A stretch of 64,000 nucleotides of DNA, from positions 1,546,501 to 1,610,500 of the forward strand of contig NZ_CP073581.1 of NCBI RefSeq assembly GCF_018200035.1. Direction: 5' to 3'. The DNA is from Sulfitobacter albidus (lineage in GTDB: Bacteria; Pseudomonadota; Alphaproteobacteria; Rhodobacterales; Rhodobacteraceae). A model generated the notes under the pieces. That model saw only the letters and a program-made list of their open reading frames with translations. It was not told the origin of the DNA and searched no databases. Made by a program: the position numbers and the translations under genes. This document shows, piece after piece, positions 60,418 to 64,000 of this stretch; position 1 is the stretch's first letter, and each line of letters opens with the position of its first letter.

Positions 60418-62162
60418 TTATCGCATCTCGTCCGCGGGGGTGACGCCAAGGATACCCAAGCCGGCCGCAATCACAAGGGCCGTGGCGCGGGCAAGCGCAA
60501 TTTTGGATTGCGATGTTGCAGGATCGTCCTCCTGAATGAACCGCAGCTGCGTCTCTTCGTTGCCGCGATTCCACAGACCGTGCAAATCCCCTGCCAATTC
60601 ATACAGATAGAAGGCGACGCGGTGCGGCTCATTGGTGCGGGCGGCGGTTTCCACCAGACGGGGCCATTCGGCGATCTTGCGCAACAATCCCTGCTCTGCG
60701 GCATGGTCCAGCTTGCCCAGATCGGCGGATTTCAGCGCCGCGTCATCCACGGCGATCCCGGCCTCCGCCGCCCGGCGCAGGACCGACGCCACCCGTGCGT
60801 GAGCGTATTGCACGTAGAACACCGGGTTCTCGCGCGACTGCTCCATCACCTTGTCGAAATCGAAATCCAGCGGCGCGTCGTTCTTGCGGGTCAGCATCAC
60901 GAAACGGGTCACATCACTGCCCACCTCGTCGATGAGATCGCGCAGGGTGACGAAATTACCCGCGCGCTTGGACATCTTGAACTCTTCGCCGTTCTTGAAC
61001 AGCTTGACCAGCTGCGTCAGCTTGATGTCGAGCGGCACACGCCCCCCGACAGCGCTTTCACCGCCGCCTTCATCCGTTTGACATAGCCACCGTGATCGGC
61101 GCCAAAGACGTTGATCAGCGCGTCAAACCCACGCTCGATCTTGTCGTTGTGATAGGCGATGTCGGGCGCAAAATAGGTCCAGGAGCCATCGTTCTTCTTG
61201 ATCGGGCGGTCCTGATCGTCGCCGAAATCGGTGGATCTGAACAGCGTCTGCTCGCGCGCCTCGTAATCATCGGGCAGCTTGCCCTTGGGCGGCTCAAGCG
61301 TGCCGGTATAGATCAACCCCATCTGATCCAGCTTGTCGAGGCAAGCCTCGATCTTGCCGGTGTTGTAGAGCGATTTTTCGGAAAAGAACTTATCCATCCG
61401 CACGCCCAACAGTGCGAGATCCTCGCGGATCAGCGCCATCATCTCGTCGGTGGCGAAATTGCGGATCGGCACCAGCCAGACATCCTCGGGCTGGTCGAGG
61501 TATTCGGTGCCGACCTGCTCTTTCAGCTTTTGACCGGCGGGGATCAGGTAATCGCCGGGGTACGTTCCGTCGGGAAAGGCGACCTCCTGCCCGTGCGCTT
61601 CGAGATAGCGCAGATAGACCGAGCGGGCGAGCGCGTCGATCTGGCCGCCGCCGTCATTGATGACATATTCGCGCGTGACGTGATGCCCCGCGAACGCCAA
61701 AAGCGAGGCCAGCGCGTCGCCAAAGACCGCGCCACGCGTGTGGCCCACGTGCAAGGGCCCGGTCGGGTTGGCCGAGACATATTCGACGTTCACCCGGCTG
61801 CCCGCGCCCATGGTGCTGCGCCCGAAATCGGTGCCCGCCGCCAGCACGGCGCCCGCCACATCCTGCCAGACAGATGGCGCAAGCCGCAGGTTCAAAAACC
61901 CCGGCCCGGCCACATCGGCGGTGGTGATACGGTCATCGTCCAGCAGAAGGGCGGCGAGTTTATCCGCGATGTCGCGCGATTTTAGCCCGGCCGCCTTGGC
62001 CAGTACCATCGCGGCGTTGGTCGCCATGTCGCCGTGGGCCGCATCGCGCGGTGGCTCGACCGTGACGTTGTCATAAACCAGCCCTGCGGGCAGGTCGCCC
62101 GCGGCGTGCATCGCTTCGAGCGAGGCTAGGACAAGGGTACGGATATCGGCGAAAAGGTTCAT
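60418..62162 (-). CDS. argS: arginyl-tRNA synthetase (one apparent frameshift)
   Basis: Class I synthetase charging tRNA-Arg. N-terminal Add-1 domain, then the HIGH motif in [18 protein letters not shown]. After [11 protein letters not shown] the frame breaks at the C6 run 61042-61047 (about residue 372). The next frame continues [14 protein letters not shown] and carries the KMSKS-loop equivalent [14 protein letters not shown] and the anticodon-binding domain ending PADEMR. One added base restores 581 aa. As an essential single-copy gene it cannot be dead, which argues for a sequence error. Confidence 0.94.
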
Positions 62163-62222
62163 GGCGGCGGCTCTTTGGCTAACGTGAGGCCCCCGTGTAC
62201 CACGCGCGCCGCGCGCGTCAAT

Positions 62223-62828
62223 CTAGAGACGCAGCTCCGCCCCGGTCAGGGGCCCGACGCTGCCCATCATCAGCCCCATCACCGCCGCGCGCGCCGGGGT
62301 GATTGCGTCCTCGCGTACGGTGACGAGGTTCAGGCTCAGCCCATCGCGGTGCAGCGTGGCGGCAAAGGCATCCTGGGCCGCGCGCAAGGCCGGCACCATC
62401 GCGCCCGCGCCCACGTCAAGCGCCTGTTCGGGGCGGCTGGCCACGGTGATGATCTGCCCTTCGCGCGCGGTCAGCGCAGGCATGAACCCCTGCACGATAC
62501 CCTGCAGGACGGCGATGTTCTGGTCGATCTGGCGCGGCGCGCGCAGCGGCATAAGGTTGAGGACCGCATCCAGCCGCGCCTCCCCCCACTTGCGGCCCAC
62601 TCGGCGCAGCGCGTCTTCGGGCGCACCGTTGAGCGCGAGCGGGATCGCACGGTCGACCCGATCGAGGGCTGCGGCATCCGTATCCGCTGCGATCACCTTC
62701 GCGCCCGAGCCCGCAAAGGCGCGCGCCATCGCACGCCCGAAACCATCCGACGCCCCCAGGATCAGTATCCGCTGGCCGTGAAGCGCGCCCCGGCCGCGCG
62801 TCGATTTACGTGTCTGTGTATCTAGCAT
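62223..62828 (-). CDS. degenerate SDR-like protein
   Basis: 201 aa. A Rossmann loop is clear (LILGASDGFGRAMARAFAGS) and an IITVAS strand holds the usual Ser position, but the Tyr-x-x-x-Lys of active SDRs is not visible; the expected place reads VPALRAAQDAF. It may bind nucleotide without oxidoreductase activity. Its start lies 23 bases inside the end of dgt, so the two are co-transcribed. Confidence 0.65.
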   Translation of the reverse strand: MLDTQTRKSTRGRGALHGQRILILGASDGFGRAMARAFAGSGAKVIAADTDAAALDRVDRAIPLALNGAPEDALRRVGRKWGEARLDAVLNLMPLRAPRQIDQNIAVLQGIVQGFMPALTAREGQIITVASRPEQALDVGAGAMVPALRAAQDAFAATLHRDGLSLNLVTVREDAITPARAAVMGLMMGSVGPLTGAELRL

Positions 62829-64000
62829 CGCTTTGTCTCCCTGCCGCGCGGGGCGTGCCGCCGATCAATCGCGCGTGCTCCTGCAGCGCAAAGCGGTCGG
62901 TCATCCCGGCGATGTAATCGCTGACCATTCTTGCCAGCATTGTACGGTCTGCCCCCGCCGCCGCAACCTGCGCGGCCCAGTGTTTCGGCAACAATCCCGG
63001 CTGATCGAGAAACAATGGAAACAGCTCTTCAACCACGCGGGTCACCTCGGCGCGGATTTTCATCACCGACGGCGCGCGGTACATGCGGGTGAACAGGAAA
63101 TCGCGGATCTGGCGCAGATCCGACCAAAGCGGATCGGAAAACCGGATGACGGGTCGGCCCAGATCGCGGATGTCCTGCGCGCTGCGCGCGCCTGAGGCGT
63201 CGAGTGCGGCGGCAGAGGTTTCGATCACATCGGCCACCATCACGCCAAACACCCGGCGCAGCGCCTCATGGCGGCGGCGGTAGCCGTTGATCTCGGGATA
63301 GGCGGCATCGACCTGCGCGTAGGCCGCGCCGATGATCGGCAGTTCGGCAATCTGCGCATCCGTGAACAGCCCCGCACGCAGACCGTCGTGCAGATCGTGG
63401 TTGTTGTAGGCGATATCGTCCGACAGGGCCGCGACCTGCGCCTCGGCGCTGGCGTGGGTGTGTAGTTCCAGATCGTGGCGCGCGTTGTAGCCCGCTAACG
63501 CATGCGGCAGCGGATCATTGGCCGGATCATCGCCCGCGGCAGGCGCCACCGGACCGTTATGCTTGGCAATCCCCTCCAGCGTTTCCCACGTCAGGTTGAG
63601 CCCGTCGAAAGCGGCGTAGTGCCGTTCAAGATCGGTGACGATCTTGATGGCCTGTGCGTTATGGTCGAACCCGCCGTAGGGCGCCATGAGGGCGGCCAGC
63701 GCGTCCTCGCCGGTGTGTCCGAACGGCGGATGGCCCAGGTCGTGGGCCAGCGCAATCGCCTCCGTCAGCTCTCCGTTCAGACGCAGCGCGCCCGCGATGG
63801 TGCGCGCCACCTGCGCCACCTCGATCGAATGGGTCAGTCGCGTGCGGTAATAATCACCCTCATGCTCCACAAACACCTGGGTCTTGTGCTTGAGCCTGCG
63901 AAAGGCGCTGGCGTGGATGATGCGGTCGCGGTCACGCTGGAAACAGGTGCGAAAACTGCTCTCGTCCTCGGGCACGAGACGGCCCCGGGTGAGCGTCGGA
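62806..64000 (-). CDS. dgt: deoxyguanosinetriphosphate triphosphohydrolase-like protein (partial, start outside window)
   Basis: HD-domain dNTPase releasing tripolyphosphate from dNTPs. The frame is open to the right edge, where it reads TLTRGRLVPEDESSFRT; a few N-terminal residues are therefore missing, and the internal GTG near 63975 is not the true start. HD-type metal motifs: RLTHSIEVAQVARTIAG and AIALAHDLGHPPFGHTGEDAL. Also VFVEHEGDYYRTRL. The C-terminus overlaps the SDR-like gene by 23 bases. Confidence 0.93.
   Translation of the reverse strand, partial: PTLTRGRLVPEDESSFRTCFQRDRDRIIHASAFRRLKHKTQVFVEHEGDYYRTRLTHSIEVAQVARTIAGALRLNGELTEAIALAHDLGHPPFGHTGEDALAALMAPYGGFDHNAQAIKIVTDLERHYAAFDGLNLTWETLEGIAKHNGPVAPAAGDDPANDPLPHALAGYNARHDLELHTHASAEAQVAALSDDIAYNNHDLHDGLRAGLFTDAQIAELPIIGAAYAQVDAAYPEINGYRRRHEALRRVFGVMVADVIETSAAALDASGARSAQDIRDLGRPVIRFSDPLWSDLRQIRDFLFTRMYRAPSVMKIRAEVTRVVEELFPLFLDQPGLLPKHWAAQVAAAGADRTMLARMVSDYIAGMTDRFALQEHARLIGGTPRAAGRQSDARYTDT

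Overview
The window looks like a chromosome segment of an alphaproteobacterium of the Roseobacter/Rhodobacteraceae group. The evidence is high-GC coding DNA, a CckA hybrid kinase, an alphaproteobacterial GTTC-N7-GTTC SOS box in front of recA, a gene order bamE / yceD-rpmF-plsX-fabH-ihfA-merR, and gene contents and protein lengths typical of marine Rhodobacterales. Most of the segment is housekeeping DNA. No insertion sequence, prophage, CRISPR array or rRNA was seen.

Layout. 1-6.5 kb: two unrelated NADP isocitrate dehydrogenases transcribed divergently (monomeric type, cut by the window edge, and dimeric type), a YitT membrane protein, a DUF6356 protein, an Lrp/AsnC regulator, an MscS channel and TypA/BipA. 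6.5-19.8 kb: DUF1330 protein, alaS, recA, a sulfotransferase-like gene, cckA, an RsmB-type RNA methyltransferase, guaB, an agmatinase-family ureohydrolase and a RamA-like corrinoid activase. 19.8-21.7 kb: a Slam-like outer-membrane protein next to a lipoprotein that is probably its client. 22-31.5 kb: a curli-type functional amyloid locus. 31.5-44 kb: a thioesterase, a zwf-pgl-pgi operon, a radical SAM protein, an RhlE-type helicase, a NYN/LOTUS protein, an EamA transporter, enolase with a tail of four small overlapping genes, and anmK. 44-64 kb: tyrS, a FemAB-like protein, an SDR, an ABC-F ATPase, an OlsB-like acyltransferase, the bamE/plsX-fabH region, a long MerR protein, tRNA-Pro, a dCTP deaminase, scpB-scpA-nagZ-SPOR-argS, an SDR-like protein and dgt (cut by the window edge).

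The most interesting region is the curli divergon. On the minus strand are csgF, csgG, two CsgA/CsgB-sized curlin-repeat proteins, csgH and a secreted Inh/SH3 two-domain protein. On the plus strand, across an AT-richer 760-base control region, are three consecutive, very large curlin-repeat proteins (432, 466 and 619 aa; E. coli CsgA is about 150 aa). No csgE, csgC or csgD is visible. CsgG would be the outer-membrane pore, CsgF the extracellular adaptor, CsgH the periplasmic anti-amyloid chaperone, and the five repeat proteins the fibre subunits.

A technical warning for every reader: nine otherwise intact genes contain twelve single-base disruptions. Each is cured by adding one G/C in or beside a short G or C run, and each repaired length is then an exact multiple of three. 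This points to systematic sequence error rather than real pseudogenes; affected genes are annotated as one CDS each with the site given.
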